This document shows, piece by piece, positions 7,700 through 17,577 of a stretch of DNA of 64,000 bases. The stretch's first letter is position 1. Every line of letters begins with the position of its first letter. The stretch lies in contig CADCDA010000007.1 of the NCBI GenBank assembly GCA_902800025.1, forward strand, positions 26,452-90,451, given 5' to 3'. The notes under the pieces are model-generated. The model was not told where the DNA came from. It made no database searches and saw nothing but the letters and a program-made list of their open reading frames with translations. The position numbers and the translations under genes were made by a program. Source of the DNA: an uncultured Erysipelotrichaceae bacterium (GTDB taxonomy: Bacteria; Bacillota_I; Bacilli_A; RFN20; CAG-826).

Positions 7700-8791
7700 A
7701 TGAAAGTATTTATTGTTGGTGGTACTGGCCTTCTTGGCTCAGAAGCAGCGAGAATCTTCATTGAAAGAGGACACAAAGTTTCTGCAGTCGCTCTTCCTCC
7801 TACTCCAGTTGGAGCTCCAATTCCAAAAGAAATGGAACTTAGATTTTGTGATATCAACAAAAAGAGTGATGAAGAAGTCGAAAAGATGCTCAAAGGATGT
7901 GATGCATTTATATTTGCTTCTGGAATTGATGAAAGAGTGGAATGTCCTGCTCCAGTTTATCAGTGGTATGACAAATATAACATTAAGCCAGTTGATAGAT
8001 TATTAGCAATCGCTAAAAAAGTCGGAGTTAAAAAGGCTGTCGTTTGTGGTAGCTATTTCTCTATGCTCCATAAACCAGAATTTGGCTATGATAAAAAACT
8101 TCCAAAAGGATTATTTGAAAAGAACCCATATATTAGAGCGAGAGTGAAACAAGAAGAAACAGTGGAAAAGTATTGTGATGATAATTTCTCCGCTGCGGTT
8201 CTTGAACTTCCATATATTTTTAAAACCCAACCAGGTAGAAAACCAGTCTGGACCATTTTAATTGAACAAACCGCTTCTATGGATAAACTTTCATTTACGA
8301 TGTATCCAAGTGGTGGAACAGCGATGTTAACGGTGAGACAAGTTGGTGAAGCTATTGTTGGAGCTGCGGAAAAACTCGGTGAAGAATTCAAGGGCTTTAA
8401 TGCTTGGCCAATAGCGATGTATAACATGACTTGGAAAGAGTTCTTAAGCGTTGTTTATGATGCGCGTGGTATGGGAAAAGACAGAAAGATCGTCTCTGTT
8501 CCAGCTTGGATGATGAAACTCGGAATGAATGGAGTCATCAAAGAATATAAAGAGAGAGGTATTGAATCTGGTTTAGATCCTAAATATCTTCCTTATGTTA
8601 TGAATCTCAACCTCTTCATTGATAACAAATATGCGAAAGCATTAGGCGTTCAAGAAGATGATATTGATGCGGCAATCTTTGATTCTATCAAAGTATCTGT
8701 CGCTTCTTATAAAGGCGAAGTTGAACTCGTTGGCATGAAGGGTGAACTAACTCCTGAAGAAGAAGAGAAATATAAAGACGTTTTGAAGTAA
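7700..8791 (+). CDS. NAD(P)-dependent epimerase/dehydratase-like Rossmann protein
   Basis: 363 residues. The N-terminus MKVFIVGGTGLLGSEAARIF holds the GxxGxxG dinucleotide motif of extended/atypical SDRs. The catalytic YxxxK is not obvious, so it may be an atypical SDR. A GAAAGGAAAG ribosome site lies about 8 nt before ATG. The stop overlaps the start of the next gene by one base (TAATG), which couples it to the EFR1-type flavodoxin/ferredoxin protein and suggests a shared redox process. The substrate is unknown. Confidence 0.8.
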   Translation: MKVFIVGGTGLLGSEAARIFIERGHKVSAVALPPTPVGAPIPKEMELRFCDINKKSDEEVEKMLKGCDAFIFASGIDERVECPAPVYQWYDKYNIKPVDRLLAIAKKVGVKKAVVCGSYFSMLHKPEFGYDKKLPKGLFEKNPYIRARVKQEETVEKYCDDNFSAAVLELPYIFKTQPGRKPVWTILIEQTASMDKLSFTMYPSGGTAMLTVRQVGEAIVGAAEKLGEEFKGFNAWPIAMYNMTWKEFLSVVYDARGMGKDRKIVSVPAWMMKLGMNGVIKEYKERGIESGLDPKYLPYVMNLNLFIDNKYAKALGVQEDDIDAAIFDSIKVSVASYKGEVELVGMKGELTPEEEEKYKDVLK

Positions 8792-9717
8792 TGAAAATAT
8801 TATTAATTTCCTTTAGCGGCACAAGTCACACGACAATGTGTGGTGATTACATCAAAAAGCATTTTGAAGAACTAGGTCATCAAGTTGATCATTATTCAAT
8901 TAAACATGATGTACCTTTTACTTATGACATCAATGCTTATGATTTGATTGGATTTGGTTATCCAATCCACGCTTTTAATGCGCCTGCTGCGTTTGTGAAG
9001 TTTATAAAGAAACTTCCAAAACTCAAAGAAAAGAAAAGATATTTTATCTTTAAAGTTAGTGGCGAACCATTTGCTCCAAATAATGCGAGTAGTTATCATT
9101 CCTACCTCAAATTAAAAAGAAGAAACTTTGTTTTATTTTCTGAAAAGCATTTCTTAATGCCATATAACATTATCTTTAGATATAGAGATAGTCTTGCTAA
9201 ACAAATGTATCTATATCTTGATGCTTTAACGAAAGCGTATGTCCTTGAACTTCTTAATGAAGAAAAACCAGAAAAGTTATGGTATGCTCCTTGGCATGTC
9301 GTATGGTCATTCTTATTAAGAATTGAATGGGTAGCGCCGTTTTTCAATTCTCCATTTGTGAAAATCAAAAAAGATCGATGTGTTAATTGCCATAAATGTA
9401 TCAAAGAATGCCCAGTAGGAGCGATGTTTATTAATAAAAAAGGCAAGATTAGAATCAAAGCCACTAAGTGTGCGATGTGTATGCGCTGTACGATGTATTG
9501 TCCAACCGATGCGATTACTTATGGCTTTATGAATCCTTGGAAAGTCAATAAACCATTCCTCTTTGAAAAGATTAAAAAAGACAAAGATATTCCTGCGGAA
9601 TTTGTTAATAAGGATACGAAAGGATATTTCAAACTCTTCAACAAGTATTTTAATAAACAAAAAGCTTTGCTTGAGAAGTACAATATCCCAAATCCAATTG
9701 AAGAATATTACAAATAA
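8791..9717 (+). CDS. EFR1-type flavodoxin/ferredoxin fusion
   Basis: 308 residues. The N-terminal part (1-about 150) has a flavodoxin-like start (MKILLISFSGTSHTTMCGDYI, with the FMN phosphate loop). The C-terminal part carries two [4Fe-4S] motifs, CVNCHKCIKECP (about 199-210) and CAMCMRCTMYCP (about 229-240). This is the architecture of EFR1 family ferredoxins, cytoplasmic electron carriers. It is translationally coupled to the upstream Rossmann gene (one-base overlap), and a terminator at 9727-9751 closes the operon. The redox partner is unknown; the upstream gene product is the obvious candidate. Confidence 0.85.
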   Translation: MKILLISFSGTSHTTMCGDYIKKHFEELGHQVDHYSIKHDVPFTYDINAYDLIGFGYPIHAFNAPAAFVKFIKKLPKLKEKKRYFIFKVSGEPFAPNNASSYHSYLKLKRRNFVLFSEKHFLMPYNIIFRYRDSLAKQMYLYLDALTKAYVLELLNEEKPEKLWYAPWHVVWSFLLRIEWVAPFFNSPFVKIKKDRCVNCHKCIKECPVGAMFINKKGKIRIKATKCAMCMRCTMYCPTDAITYGFMNPWKVNKPFLFEKIKKDKDIPAEFVNKDTKGYFKLFNKYFNKQKALLEKYNIPNPIEEYYK

Positions 9718-9726
9718 CAACTAAAG

Positions 9727-9751
9727 ACGTCACCAGTTAGTGGCGTTTTTA
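9727..9751 (+). terminator. rho-independent terminator after the EFR1-type gene
   Basis: Arms 9727-9733 and 9740-9746 (ACGTCAC/GTGGCGT, one G-U pair) with a 6-nt loop are followed by five T residues. Confidence 0.8.
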
Positions 9752-9771
9752 TCACAAATTAATTAAAACTC

Positions 9772-9783
9772 GTACTACAGTAC
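9772..9783. promoter_or_regulatory. palindrome, candidate operator upstream of the DUF1295 gene
   Basis: GTACT and AGTAC (9772-9776 and 9779-9783) form an inverted repeat with a 2-bp centre, 23 bp upstream of the predicted -35. The position fits a transcription-factor site; no regulator gene is adjacent. Confidence 0.3.
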
Positions 9784-9806
9784 AAAAATGTATTGTTTTG
9801 ATTGTG

Positions 9807-9834
9807 TTGCTCTCGTCTCCCTTTTTTGTATAAT
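9807..9834 (+). promoter_or_regulatory. promoter of the DUF1295 gene
   Basis: TTGCTC at 9807-9812 and a perfect TATAAT at 9829-9834 with a 16-bp spacer, 21 bp before the chosen ATG at 9856. The transcript start near 9841 rules out the longer ORF beginning at 9802. Confidence 0.6.
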
Positions 9835-9855
9835 TATAGGCACGGGGTAACGAAC

Positions 9856-10827
9856 ATGAAGAAATATATCGAATCAATTATTGTTGCAGTTGTGGTTCTC
9901 ACTCTTGCAGCTCTTGGCCTAGTATTTGGATCATTCAATTTAACTCAAAATCAATTAGATACATTACTAATTTTAGGAATTATCTGTGGAGGAAGCGCAC
10001 TCTATTGCTTTGTCGTTGGTGAACTCACTAGAAACAATTCCCAAATGGATAAGTTGTGGTCAATTTTACCAATCGCTTATTCTTGGGTTATTGCGGCAAA
10101 AGGCAATATGAACCCACGCTTAGTGATTTTCGCTCTTATTGTCACATTATGGGGAGTAAGATTAACTTATAACTTCGCAAGAAAAGGTGCTTATAGCATT
10201 AAGTTTTGGACTGGAGAAGAAGATTATCGCTGGCAGGTCTTAAGACAAAACAAACATCTTAGTAATAGATTTGCTTGGGCGATGTTTGATTTATTCTTTA
10301 TCTCCATTTATCAAAACGCTTTAGTTCTTGCGATTTGTTTACCTGCTCTTGCGTGTATGGAAAGCAATGCACCTCTAGGCGCGTTTGATTATGTCGCTTT
10401 TGCGGGAGCCTTTGAATTCTTATTATTAGAAGCAATCGCTGACGAGCAACAAATGGCTTTTCACACCACAAAAAGAAAACTCTTAAGTGAAGGAAAGAAA
10501 TTAGAAGAACTTCCAGAACCATTCAATAAAGGCTTTAACACAACTGGTTTATGGGGTTATTGCCGTCACCCTAATTATTTAGGTGAACAAGGTATGTGGC
10601 TACTCCTTTATTTGGTCACTATTGGAGCGGGTGTTACTACTTATGGAATATTCCATTGGTCAATGGTGGGACCATTATTCCTTATCTTCCTCTTCTTAGG
10701 TAGTTCCGCTTTCCAAGAAGGTGTATCAAGTGGTAAGTATCCTGAATATAAACTCTATTTAGCGCATGTTATGAAGTATTTACCTCTTTGGAAATATCGA
10801 CCAGAAAAATATAAAGAAGAGAAATAA
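9856..10827 (+). CDS. DUF1295 / steroid 5-alpha-reductase-like membrane protein
   Basis: 323 residues from the chosen start with about seven hydrophobic segments. The segment GLWGYCRHPNYLGEQGMWLL (about residues 231-250) is the conserved RHPNYLGE signature of DUF1295 and related isoprenylcysteine methyltransferase/steroid reductase-like membrane enzymes. The start at 9856 is preferred because the promoter -10 lies at 9829-9834 and a weak GGGG site precedes ATG. A terminator follows. The substrate is unknown; a lipid is likely from the family. Confidence 0.85.
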   Translation: MKKYIESIIVAVVVLTLAALGLVFGSFNLTQNQLDTLLILGIICGGSALYCFVVGELTRNNSQMDKLWSILPIAYSWVIAAKGNMNPRLVIFALIVTLWGVRLTYNFARKGAYSIKFWTGEEDYRWQVLRQNKHLSNRFAWAMFDLFFISIYQNALVLAICLPALACMESNAPLGAFDYVAFAGAFEFLLLEAIADEQQMAFHTTKRKLLSEGKKLEELPEPFNKGFNTTGLWGYCRHPNYLGEQGMWLLLYLVTIGAGVTTYGIFHWSMVGPLFLIFLFLGSSAFQEGVSSGKYPEYKLYLAHVMKYLPLWKYRPEKYKEEK

Positions 10828-10833
10828 CATAAT

Positions 10834-10862
10834 AGACTTCGCATTTTGTGAAGTCTTTTTAT
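10834..10862 (+). terminator. rho-independent terminator after the DUF1295 gene
   Basis: AGACTTC (10834-10840) pairs with GAAGTCT (10850-10856), followed by five T residues. Confidence 0.85.
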
Positions 10863-10940
10863 TTATTGTTTTTTGCGCTGTGTTAAAACAGATATTTAAA
10901 TTGATTTGATTCATTCTTGATAATGTTTACATCATTTGTT

Positions 10941-10968
10941 TTGACAAAAGAACGATAAAAGGTTTATC
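10941..10968 (+). promoter_or_regulatory. promoter of the surface-protein block
   Basis: A perfect -35 TTGACA at 10941-10946 is followed after 16 bp by TTTATC at 10963-10968, 52 bp before the ATG at 11021. It probably drives the lipoprotein/Ig-domain genes as far as the terminator at 17489-17512. Confidence 0.5.
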
Positions 10969-11020
10969 CTTTTTTCATAATTTTATTTACATACCAAAAG
11001 GTATGGGAAAGGAAAAAAAT

Positions 11021-13093
11021 ATGAAAAAACAAAAGGTTGCTCTATTAGTTGCAGCTACGTCATTACTTACTATCGGCGTCGTTGGTCTTGCTGCAATGAA
11101 TAGAAAATCTAACATTTCATCATTGTCAACATTTGCTGATAACGCAAGATCATTTACTCTTGATTTAAGTACAGCGCACACATTTGAAAATGACATTGCT
11201 TACGAAAACGCTATTAATGAAAACGCTGGTAACTATGAAGTTTCATTCAAGTTAACAAGAGCAGATGATGATAACATGGGTATCTATAGTGAGAAAACAA
11301 GATTCCTTGTTGGCGATTCAGTTGAAAACGTTGAAGAACTTAGTGGTATTACTGGTATTACCGTTTCTGGAGGAAATGGTTATTATCAATTCTTTGCGGG
11401 CTACACAAAAGACGCAATGTACGACTTAATGGAATTCTTTGATGTCGAATCTAATGGAGGTTCTCGTATTTTCTCAGGACTTCCAATGTTTAACTACTTT
11501 AGATTAGTGGGCAACAAAACTTCGCAATACCCTGCTGATATTGCATCCATTACATTCACTTATTCTCACGAAGGAACAAATACATGTTCTTATGGTGAGG
11601 CAAGCGATATTACTGATTTTACAGTTCAAAAAGGAACATTCTTAAAATCCACGCACACTCTTGTTGTCGGTGGAACAAATGGTGAAAGTTTAACTCTCGA
11701 CGAAGAAGCTTTCTCATTTATTGGATTTGACTATAGCGAAGGTCACGTCGCATACGCGAACGCTGGCGGACACGTTATTGGCGTTAAATTTGATAATAAT
11801 GGGAACGCTCATGTTAAACACTACGATAAGTATGGTGCATTAAATGGTGACTATTCTGCACCAAAAGAAGCAACAGCCTTAACGGTCTTAGTTGGTGGAA
11901 ACCCAGTCAAAGAAACTACAGCTGGAGATAGACTTATCGTTAAACCAAACAGCACATTAACATTCAGTGCTTCTACTGATAGATATCCAACTGAATCAGT
12001 TAACGCAGTTCTTAACGATGAAACATATCGAGCACCAACCGGTGATGTTTTTGCGGGAACATACACATTTAGTTCTTATGTCGTTGCAGATGATTCAGGA
12101 TCTTCTTCTAGCTTGGTGGTTAATATTGTTAGCTTAGTTGTTTCTAAAGTCGATGACGATTATTTCGTTACTTATTCAGATGCAAAAGGAGCAGAATCTG
12201 ACATTGATTATGCTGGATATAACTTAAATAATGCACCAGCAGAGATTAATGGAAGTGGAGATTTGACTATCGCTTTGGCTAATTATGATGACGATGGAGT
12301 TGATGTTGAATTAACAATTGATGAAAGTCACATTGTAACAATTGCTGCTACAGATTATGAATATTTTTGCTTTGGTAGTGCACAAGCCGAGTTTGCTCCT
12401 GCTAGCGGAGATGCTGGTTTCCCAGCGTGTGGTACATTCTCTAACAACGTCTTTACCGCTGCTACAGCAGGCGCAGAAGCCAACATCGTATTTACCGCTG
12501 CTGAAAGCGGATTAACAAAGACTGTTTACATTAAGGTTTCTATCCCAGCTACTGTTACACTCAATAAAAACGCAACATCTTTAGAAGTTGGTGATACAGA
12601 ACAGCTCGTTGCTACCGTCAATAACGATGCTACTTTTAAAGACTTAGCATGGACTACAAGTAACAACAAAGTTGTTACAGTCAGCGAATCAGGTTTACTT
12701 ACCGCTGTTGGTGCTGGTTCAGCAACAGTTACTGTTACAACAGTTGATGGTAACAAAGCACAAATCTCTGTTACCGTTACAGCACCTGCAGCCTCAGGAA
12801 TTGACGGAACATACGAGAATGATGATGCATTCTATTATGGACAAATGACCATTACTATTGATGGAGACACCGCTCAAATCGTTATGGATGATTGTTCTAT
12901 TAATGAATTCTTCACAGTCACCGACAATGGCGATGGCACATATACATTAAGCGGAACTTTTGACGGCGCTTATGATATTGAATTCTCAGCAACTCTCGAT
13001 GGCTCTGATGATTTAGAATTAACTTTAACCGCCGATGATAATTATTACTTTGGTGGTCAAGTCGGTGAATCTTGCACCTTAGAAAGACAATAA
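11021..13093 (+). CDS. secreted protein with bacterial Ig-like (BIG2) domain
   Basis: 690 residues. The start at 11021 (MKKQKVALLVAATSLLTIGV) gives a signal peptide with no lipobox Cys, and a GGGAAAGGAA ribosome site lies between the upstream in-frame ATG at 11003 and this one. Most of the chain is beta-rich without a recognised domain. Residues about 510-595 form a BIG2-type Ig-like domain with the usual TLNKNATSLEVGDTEQL start and WTTSNNKVVTVSESG core. The C-terminal 90 residues are rich in Asp/Gly/Thr/Tyr. No sortase signal is seen. It is likely a surface or adhesion protein and heads a run of exported proteins. Confidence 0.8.
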   Translation: MKKQKVALLVAATSLLTIGVVGLAAMNRKSNISSLSTFADNARSFTLDLSTAHTFENDIAYENAINENAGNYEVSFKLTRADDDNMGIYSEKTRFLVGDSVENVEELSGITGITVSGGNGYYQFFAGYTKDAMYDLMEFFDVESNGGSRIFSGLPMFNYFRLVGNKTSQYPADIASITFTYSHEGTNTCSYGEASDITDFTVQKGTFLKSTHTLVVGGTNGESLTLDEEAFSFIGFDYSEGHVAYANAGGHVIGVKFDNNGNAHVKHYDKYGALNGDYSAPKEATALTVLVGGNPVKETTAGDRLIVKPNSTLTFSASTDRYPTESVNAVLNDETYRAPTGDVFAGTYTFSSYVVADDSGSSSSLVVNIVSLVVSKVDDDYFVTYSDAKGAESDIDYAGYNLNNAPAEINGSGDLTIALANYDDDGVDVELTIDESHIVTIAATDYEYFCFGSAQAEFAPASGDAGFPACGTFSNNVFTAATAGAEANIVFTAAESGLTKTVYIKVSIPATVTLNKNATSLEVGDTEQLVATVNNDATFKDLAWTTSNNKVVTVSESGLLTAVGAGSATVTVTTVDGNKAQISVTVTAPAASGIDGTYENDDAFYYGQMTITIDGDTAQIVMDDCSINEFFTVTDNGDGTYTLSGTFDGAYDIEFSATLDGSDDLELTLTADDNYYFGGQVGESCTLERQ

Positions 13094-13128
13094 TTAACAA
13101 ACATTTTTAAAGCATTTAGGAGGCAACA

Positions 13129-14262
13129 ATGAAAAGGATATTTAAGTTATTATTAACAACACTCATTCCTTTCGTGTTGCCTTCTTGTGCTTCTAATCCA
13201 AATAGCGATAATGGTAACCAAATTGTAATAAACCAAGTTTATAAGACTAATTATTGGGACGACACAATTATAGATTTAATGAAATATTCTATTGGTGATC
13301 AATATGTGAATATCCCAGAGTTTATTACTACACGCTATGAAGGTTTTGCCTCACAAATCGTGAAAGACAACGTCACCATTACCTACACAAACATTAAATG
13401 CTTTGGAGTCTCTAGCCAATCAGCTAATAGACTTTATGCTGAGAAGATGGAAGAAAAAGAATTCTATGTTCTTACTGATCTTCTCTATGGATATCGATTT
13501 GTCGATTATTCAAAAGATTTATTTCTTAATTATGGAATGATGAAAGATGAAACCACTAATGAGACGTTCTTTAATTTACAAATGTCAGTTAGAGAAACAA
13601 GAGAATTAGAGTGGGCTTCTTCTTTTATTCAAGAATATATGGAAGTGGATGTTCCTAGCTGTGAAGCAGAAGCATATAACTTCGCATATGATGATTATTA
13701 TGAGAGAATCATCGTTAACGCTTTATTTGTTAATGATGGCGCTCTTAATACATATAAAAATAAATTAATCTCCAATCATTATGTACTTACTGGTACTGAC
13801 GAAGGGTATGGTGGATTCCAATTAGTTGATCCAACTGGATACGTGACAGTAACAATCTACGATATGGTTGGTGAATATGAGTGCAAGGCCCTATATATTC
13901 AAATAGATAATAGTTGGCCAACACTTGAAATAGGGGCTTTCTTAGGTGTTTATCTCCCTAAATTACAATCAGAATCTGCAGTTTATGGAGGATGGAATTA
14001 TTATGATCCAGACCAAACTGATGGAGATACGAGCGATTATGTGTTGCTCATCTTTTATGATTATGCCTCTAACGCTGATTATGACAATTATCTTACTCAA
14101 TTAGTGAACGCTGGATTTAGTAGTGGCACAACAACTAATAACGACGGAATTTTAATTACTCCATTAACCGCTACTCATCCAAACGGAAAAAGCTTAGAGT
14201 TAAGTTTACAATATCAAATATCAACAAACACAATATGCCTAGCGGTATACCAAGCTAAATAA
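13129..14262 (+). CDS. lipoprotein of unknown function
   Basis: 377 residues. MKRIFKLLLTTLIPFVLPSC is a lipoprotein signal with lipobox LPSC. An AGGAGG ribosome site sits 7 nt before ATG. The mature chain is rich in Tyr/Asp/Asn without a recognised domain; its C-terminal part resembles the Tyr-rich tail of the 16602-17483 protein in composition. It lies 35 bp after the BIG2 protein and 27 bp before the next lipoprotein, in one apparent operon. Likely displayed on the outer face of the membrane. Confidence 0.7.
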   Translation: MKRIFKLLLTTLIPFVLPSCASNPNSDNGNQIVINQVYKTNYWDDTIIDLMKYSIGDQYVNIPEFITTRYEGFASQIVKDNVTITYTNIKCFGVSSQSANRLYAEKMEEKEFYVLTDLLYGYRFVDYSKDLFLNYGMMKDETTNETFFNLQMSVRETRELEWASSFIQEYMEVDVPSCEAEAYNFAYDDYYERIIVNALFVNDGALNTYKNKLISNHYVLTGTDEGYGGFQLVDPTGYVTVTIYDMVGEYECKALYIQIDNSWPTLEIGAFLGVYLPKLQSESAVYGGWNYYDPDQTDGDTSDYVLLIFYDYASNADYDNYLTQLVNAGFSSGTTTNNDGILITPLTATHPNGKSLELSLQYQISTNTICLAVYQAK

Positions 14263-14289
14263 AATAGTTTTTATGAGGTTTATATAACT

Positions 14290-16599
14290 ATGAAAAACAA
14301 AATTCTTTATATCTTACCGATTGCCTTATTAATGAGTCTTGCCTCATGTAACCAACCGGCTTCTAGTCCAAGCGATCCTGTTGATCCTCCAATTATCCAT
14401 GGTGGAACTTTTGAAGAAGCACTAAAAAAAGACTATAAAAACATGACTGTCTCTTATGCTTTGAATTCCCCTCTTTTTGGAGAAGAATACGGCTATGAAT
14501 ATTATTTTGGCAATCATGACTTTGTTGCTGTTTATGACGGCAATACCGCCGAGATGTATGGAAACGAATTCGCATGGATGTTCTACTCCTTCTATAAAGG
14601 AGAAAGCTATGCTTATTGGAAACAAACAAATAGTTATGTTACAAGCGGTTGGGTTTCAACCGGTTCAAAAGGAATTAAGGTTGGAATCGACTATGCTTAT
14701 TTCTATATGCCATATTTCCTTAATGCGATTACTAAAGACGATGTCGAAAGTGTCGTTGGCACTTATGTCGTCAAAGAAGAATCAATTGATAAGGTTTTAG
14801 ATGGCCTTAAATTTACATTTATCACCAACGACATCACTTACATTGATATTCAACTCAATAGTGATGGTTATATCTCTAAAATTAGAGGTTTTGATGATCC
14901 TAATGATGATGAAGTTGGTTTCCAAGTTCAATTAGGTAACTTTGGCACAACCATTTCACCATTAAGTGAATCCGCTCTTCCTCCAGAAATAAGTGAAGAA
15001 ACAATTAAGACTTACGAAGAGATGATTGGTCATGAAGAAGAGCCAGACATCTATCTTGATTCAATTGATATACATATCAATGATGATGTGAAAAGTGATG
15101 ATACATATGACATCATCTTAGATCCAGATGAAACAATCGACTTATCATTCACATACACCCCTGATAACGCGAATAAGAAAGAAGTCACCTGGATTTCTAC
15201 TGATGAAGAAGTAGCGTCCTTATCAAAATTCTTACCTCAACAAAGTGGACATAAGTTCTTAACTGGTTTAAGTGAAGGTGAGACTGAAGTCTACATCACC
15301 CATATTAACGAGAAGAAAGAAGTTGTTTCTTCTAAACATTTAAAAGTAAAGGTCAATCATCCTCAAGAAATTATTGTTGATGAGAAAGATGTTTATAGCT
15401 TCGTTATTAATAGTGGAGAAGAAACTATTGAAGATCATTACGATATCAATGCCTCTAACAAGATTAATAATGGAGCGCCTTTCACCATTTCTTCTTACTT
15501 AGCAGATGTTAGAAGTTCTAATAATGGTGATGGCAAATTCGCTGAAGACACCAATATTTTATGCGCAGATATGGGAACAAGCGCTCATATGCATGATAGT
15601 GAGTACAACAAAGAAGGAACAGAAATCTTGTTTGATTTTGATAACCAACAAGTTAATTCCATCTCCTTCATATATGGTTTAATCTTCTCTTCACACAAGA
15701 CTAACTTAGATAAGACCGGGAAGATCTTTATTAAAACTAGTAACGATGGCGAAACTTGGGAAAGCATTGAAGTCACTGACGAAATTAAAGAAGAAATTAG
15801 TAAATCCACAAGCAGTGGCATGACACCAAAAATCTTATCTCAAGAATTTGAACCAGCATCAATGGTTAAACTCGTATTTACAACTGGATATATGGTTGGA
15901 TTTACTTTCTGGCTTGGCTTATCTGATTTCACCTTTGGTGCTAATGAAGAATGTCATAATTTCAACGATCCTGATCCAGTTCCAGTTGAATCAATTACAG
16001 TTACTGGATTTAGAAACAAGCTTAAAGTAGGTAATTCAATGAAATTAAAAGCAGAAGTTTTACCTGCTAATGCGACAAACAAGAACGTTAAATGGGCTTC
16101 TTCTGATCCAGAAGTCGTAAGAATAGATTCTAAGAGTGGTATCGCTACTGCTTTAAAAGAAGGCACTGTGACTATTACTGCGACAAGCGTTTCTAATAAG
16201 AACGTCGTTTCAAATGCGTTTGAATTAACTGCGTATTCTCAAGAAACGATTGAAGATCCAGATAACCTCTTAATTGGAAAAGAATTCAATGCCTCTAACA
16301 TCGTTAGTGGCACAACCACATTCGATGTTAACTTTAAGATTAATAGTTCAACTAGTGCGACATTAACTTTAGTTACCAAAATCAATATCGGTGGTTCTGA
16401 GCAAGAATTCAAAACTGAAAAGAGTTTCTCTTTTGATACATTCAACGCCGATTTAGAAAGATATGAATTCATGTCTAGCGATAACGATTTTGCTTACTTC
16501 AAGTTATTAAGTAACGAATCAATCGAATTCACCTATTTAGATGTCGATGGCAACTACATTTTAGGTAGCAGTTCTAATGGTATTGTTTTAACAAAATAA
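14290..16599 (+). CDS. large lipoprotein with Ig-like (BIG2) domains
   Basis: 769 residues with signal MKNKILYILPIALLMSLASC (lipobox LASC). After an N-terminal Tyr/Gly-rich region (about 40-230) comes an Ig-like segment with TWISTDEEVASLSKF (about 300), a central region (about 365-555) resembling a discoidin/carbohydrate-binding type fold (LFDFDNQQVNSISFIYGL, ESIEVTDEI), and a clear BIG2 domain (about 560-650: ESITVTGFRNKLKVGNSMKL, KWASSDPEVVRIDSKSG). It is likely a surface protein binding polysaccharide or host ligands. The carbohydrate-binding assignment is a guess from pattern only. It is followed after 2 bp by another lipoprotein gene. Confidence 0.75.
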   Translation: MKNKILYILPIALLMSLASCNQPASSPSDPVDPPIIHGGTFEEALKKDYKNMTVSYALNSPLFGEEYGYEYYFGNHDFVAVYDGNTAEMYGNEFAWMFYSFYKGESYAYWKQTNSYVTSGWVSTGSKGIKVGIDYAYFYMPYFLNAITKDDVESVVGTYVVKEESIDKVLDGLKFTFITNDITYIDIQLNSDGYISKIRGFDDPNDDEVGFQVQLGNFGTTISPLSESALPPEISEETIKTYEEMIGHEEEPDIYLDSIDIHINDDVKSDDTYDIILDPDETIDLSFTYTPDNANKKEVTWISTDEEVASLSKFLPQQSGHKFLTGLSEGETEVYITHINEKKEVVSSKHLKVKVNHPQEIIVDEKDVYSFVINSGEETIEDHYDINASNKINNGAPFTISSYLADVRSSNNGDGKFAEDTNILCADMGTSAHMHDSEYNKEGTEILFDFDNQQVNSISFIYGLIFSSHKTNLDKTGKIFIKTSNDGETWESIEVTDEIKEEISKSTSSGMTPKILSQEFEPASMVKLVFTTGYMVGFTFWLGLSDFTFGANEECHNFNDPDPVPVESITVTGFRNKLKVGNSMKLKAEVLPANATNKNVKWASSDPEVVRIDSKSGIATALKEGTVTITATSVSNKNVVSNAFELTAYSQETIEDPDNLLIGKEFNASNIVSGTTTFDVNFKINSSTSATLTLVTKINIGGSEQEFKTEKSFSFDTFNADLERYEFMSSDNDFAYFKLLSNESIEFTYLDVDGNYILGSSSNGIVLTK

Positions 16600-16601
16600 T
16601 T

Positions 16602-17483
16602 ATGAAAAAGAATTTAAAATATCTTCTACTAATTCCTGTTCTATTGTTCTCGTCTTGTAACACCACTAACAGTGAAGTTGCGAACTCAAAATGGGGAACA
16701 GAAGCTGCTCAAGCGTGTTATAACACAATTGGAACAGTCATTCCTTATTTAGAGAGCGATGGCTTTGAATACGAAGTCACAACAGACGGCTATGGCGATC
16801 CAGCGATTTGGTTTTACTTGTACTACGATACCCAAGAAATTGCGGATCAAAAACTCATTGAATATGCCTACGCTGCATACGAGCAAAGGCAATATCGCTG
16901 TGAAGTAAAGATGCAGTGGTATCAAATCCCTGAAGAGTATTCCTATATCGAAGTCCAAACTTTATTCGCGGACAAAATATTAAACGAATATAATGCCGTT
17001 GAGATTCAAGGCATCGCTTCTCAAAAAGCGTATAAAGGCACTCTTAAAGGATGCTTAGGATTATTCTGTTTCAATTATTTTCCAAATATTGATAAAACAA
17101 AATTTCCAAATAACGCTGTTAATCATTTATTAGGAGAAACAATTCCAGAACTTGTAGGAAATGACTTAGAATATGATTTCTCATTCTATGTTGATGATGA
17201 TGGATATCATTGTCTAACCATTGCAGTAACTGGTAAAGGAAGTTCTTACATGTTAGAAGAAGAATATTTAAAAACTCTTCTATCTAATGGCTACACCATT
17301 TATCCATATAACAGCTACACTGAAGAAGCTGGCTCTGCGATAAAAAAGGCTAGTGATTATCAAGGGTATGAAGACGGAATGTATTATTACGCTTATCCAA
17401 ATAGTAATAGTCATGTAATTGTCTTCTATTATTCGCTTTATTATTCAGCCTTTATCATTGATATCGCGAACTTAAACAAATAA
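16602..17483 (+). CDS. lipoprotein of unknown function
   Basis: 293 residues with signal MKKNLKYLLLIPVLLFSSC (lipobox FSSC). No recognised domain; the mature chain is rich in Tyr, Asp and Glu. The ATG is 2 bp after the upstream stop and no ribosome site is evident, so translation is probably coupled to the upstream Ig-domain lipoprotein. A strong terminator follows at 17489-17512 and ends the surface-protein block. Confidence 0.7.
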   Translation: MKKNLKYLLLIPVLLFSSCNTTNSEVANSKWGTEAAQACYNTIGTVIPYLESDGFEYEVTTDGYGDPAIWFYLYYDTQEIADQKLIEYAYAAYEQRQYRCEVKMQWYQIPEEYSYIEVQTLFADKILNEYNAVEIQGIASQKAYKGTLKGCLGLFCFNYFPNIDKTKFPNNAVNHLLGETIPELVGNDLEYDFSFYVDDDGYHCLTIAVTGKGSSYMLEEEYLKTLLSNGYTIYPYNSYTEEAGSAIKKASDYQGYEDGMYYYAYPNSNSHVIVFYYSLYYSAFIIDIANLNK

Positions 17484-17488
17484 GAATT

Positions 17489-17512
17489 GGCTCCTAAGAC
17501 AGGAGCCTTTTT
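17489..17512 (+). terminator. rho-independent terminator of the surface-protein block
   Basis: GGCTCCT (17489-17495) pairs with AGGAGCC (17501-17507), 5-nt loop, then five T residues. Confidence 0.9.
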
Positions 17513-17577
17513 ATTACATCATTAACACACATATCTTATTGTGCTACAATACTAACTGCTTTTAGGACGACATCAAT

